A program made the translations under genes and the position numbers. From contig NZ_JAEKPD010000006.1 of the NCBI RefSeq assembly GCF_016412875.1, positions 62,001 through 126,000 on the forward strand: a stretch of DNA of 64,000 nt, written 5' to 3'. Numbering within the stretch: position 1 is the stretch's first letter; the number at the start of each line of letters is the position of its first letter. Positions 62,817 through 64,000 of the stretch are shown one piece after another. The notes under the pieces were generated by a model, which worked only from the letters and a program-made list of their open reading frames with translations, ran no database searches and had not been told where the DNA came from. The stretch is from Palleronia pontilimi. GTDB lineage: Bacteria; Pseudomonadota; Alphaproteobacteria; Rhodobacterales; Rhodobacteraceae.

Positions 62817-64000
62817 CTACTCGGCCGCTTCCAGGTAATCCTCGAGCGGCGGGCAGGTGCAGACCAGGTTGCGGTCGCCATAGACATTGTCCACGCGGTT
62901 CACCGGCGGCCAGTACTTGTCCACCCGAAACGCGCCCGCGGGATAGCAGCCGTCCTCGCGGCTATAGGGCCGGTCCCAGTCGCCCACCAGATCCTCGACC
63001 GTGTGGGGCGCGTGTTTCAGCGGGTTGTTGTCCGGATCGCCCCCGTTCTCGATGGTGCGGATCTCGTCGCGGATCGCCAACATGGCGTTGCAGAAACGGT
63101 CGAGCTCGGCCTTCGTCTCGGATTCGGTGGGCTCGACCATCAGCGTGCCCGCCACAGGCCAGCTCATGGTGGGTGCGTGAAAGCCGTTGTCGATCAGCCG
63201 CTTGGCCACGTCGTCGACGGTCACGTGGGCCGATTTCTCGAAGGGCCGGGTGTCGAGGATGCACTCATGGGCGATGCGCCCGTTCTGCCCGCGATAAAGC
63301 ACGTCATAGGCCCCTTCCAGCCGCTTGGCGATGTAGTTGGCGTTCAGGATCGCGACCTTGGTGGCCTGGGTCAGGCCCGCGCCGCCCATGAGCAGGCAAT
63401 AGGCCCAGCTGATCGGCAGGATCGACGCCGAGCCGTAGGGTGCCGCACTCACCGCGCCCGATCCCGTGCCACTGGCGTCCGACTGCACCGCTTGTGGGCC
63501 GGTGGCGTAGCCGGGCAGATGCTCGGCCAGGTGGGCGCGCACGCCGATGGGGCCCATGCCGGGACCGCCGCCGCCATGGGGGATGCAGAAGGTCTTGTGC
63601 AGGTTCAGGTGGGACACGTCCGCGCCGATCTTGCCGGGCTGCGACAGGCCCACCATGGCGTTCAGGTTGGCCCCGTCCAGGTAGACCTGCCCGCCGTGTT
63701 TGTGGGTGATCTCGCAGACCTCGCGCACGGTGTCCTCGAACACGCCATGGGTGGACGGATAGGTGATCATGCAGGCGGCCAGGTCGTCGCCCGCGGCTTC
63801 GGCCTTGGCGCGGAAATCCGCGACGTCGATATCGCCCCGCGCGGTGCATTTCACCACCACCACCTTCATGCCGCACATCTGCGCGCTGGCCGGGTTGGTG
63901 CCGTGGGCGTTCACGGGGATCAGGCAGACCTTGCGGTGCCCCTGCCCGCGCGCCGCGTGGTAGCGCATGATGGTCAGAAGCCCCGCGTATTCGCCCTGTG
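62817..64000 (-). CDS. gcvP: Glycine decarboxylase P protein, C-terminal part (cut by window edge)
   Basis: The C-terminal 393 codons of the glycine cleavage system P protein, running off the right end of the window. It has the PLP Lys in [32 protein letters not shown] before it, and [14 protein letters not shown] near the window edge. The end ([20 protein letters not shown]) is typical of GcvP. The enzyme decarboxylates glycine and passes the aminomethyl group to the H protein. The missing N-terminal half, and probably gcvH and gcvT, would lie beyond the window on the same strand. Confidence 0.95.
   Translation of the reverse strand, partial: QGEYAGLLTIMRYHAARGQGHRKVCLIPVNAHGTNPASAQMCGMKVVVVKCTARGDIDVADFRAKAEAAGDDLAACMITYPSTHGVFEDTVREVCEITHKHGGQVYLDGANLNAMVGLSQPGKIGADVSHLNLHKTFCIPHGGGGPGMGPIGVRAHLAEHLPGYATGPQAVQSDASGTGSGAVSAAPYGSASILPISWAYCLLMGGAGLTQATKVAILNANYIAKRLEGAYDVLYRGQNGRIAHECILDTRPFEKSAHVTVDDVAKRLIDNGFHAPTMSWPVAGTLMVEPTESETKAELDRFCNAMLAIRDEIRTIENGGDPDNNPLKHAPHTVEDLVGDWDRPYSREDGCYPAGAFRVDKYWPPVNRVDNVYGDRNLVCTCPPLEDYLEAAE

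Overview
The window looks like a chromosomal segment of an alphaproteobacterium of the Rhodobacteraceae (Roseobacter group). This rests on the high GC content, GTG/ATGA-coupled operons, an Irr-type Fur regulator next to fabA-fabB-fabI, TRAP transporters, a DoeA-type hydrolase and a short 3'-UTR motif that recurs after genes. No rRNA or CRISPR was seen. There is one tRNA, Ala(CGC).

Layout. (1) 49-10583: a plus-strand galactoside operon. It holds a CUT1 sugar ABC importer (binding protein and two permeases, no ATPase in view), GH36 alpha-galactosidase, 2-dehydro-3-deoxygalactonokinase, the matching aldolase, an SMP-30 lactonase, GH42 beta-galactosidase and aldose 1-epimerase. Together they import alpha/beta-galactosides, release galactose and feed the De Ley-Doudoroff pathway. 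The galactose dehydrogenase and galactonate dehydratase are not in the window. (2) 10672-13826 (minus): a Sco/PCuAC copper pair and a short AlaRS-like protein. (3) 13935-15611: an aconitase X protein. (4) 15594-22710 (minus): a GntR regulator, LeuCD-type hydratase, TRAP transporter and mannitol/fructuronate-type dehydrogenase. It is divergent from (5) 22850-29863 (plus): an NTF2-like protein, hydantoinase B and A, an isochorismatase-fold protein lacking the Cys nucleophile, a PEP-mutase/isocitrate-lyase-family lyase and a fumarate-reductase-type flavoprotein. Blocks 4 and 5 look like one catabolic locus for an unidentified carboxylated lactam, imide or branched dicarboxylate.

(6) 29869-39535: irr, fabA-fabB-fabI (with an inverted orphan gene between fabA and fabB), an FKBP isomerase, then a coupled run of HAD hydrolase, alpha/beta hydrolase and PLP threonine-dehydratase-like enzyme, and a second run of PcaD-like hydrolase, alpha/beta hydrolase and TetA-like MFS exporter. 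(7) 39536-56219: an accessory island. It is flanked by a decayed serine-recombinase fragment on one side and 1.6 kb of gene-poor DNA on the other. It carries an S74 self-cleaving chaperone-tipped protein and, downstream on the same strand, five genes each overlapping the next by 4 nt: an S8 subtilase, a DUF6603-like giant protein and three very large proteins of uncharacterised families. This is the most unusual part of the window and the best candidate for an undescribed system. (8) 56220-64000: a class III aminotransferase divergent from a DoeA (ectoine hydrolase)-like gene coupled to an ArgE-type deacetylase, then an M19 dipeptidase, tRNA-Ala, a DUF2254 membrane protein and the C-terminal part of glycine decarboxylase.

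All assignments come from reading motifs, lengths and gene order. No database search was run.
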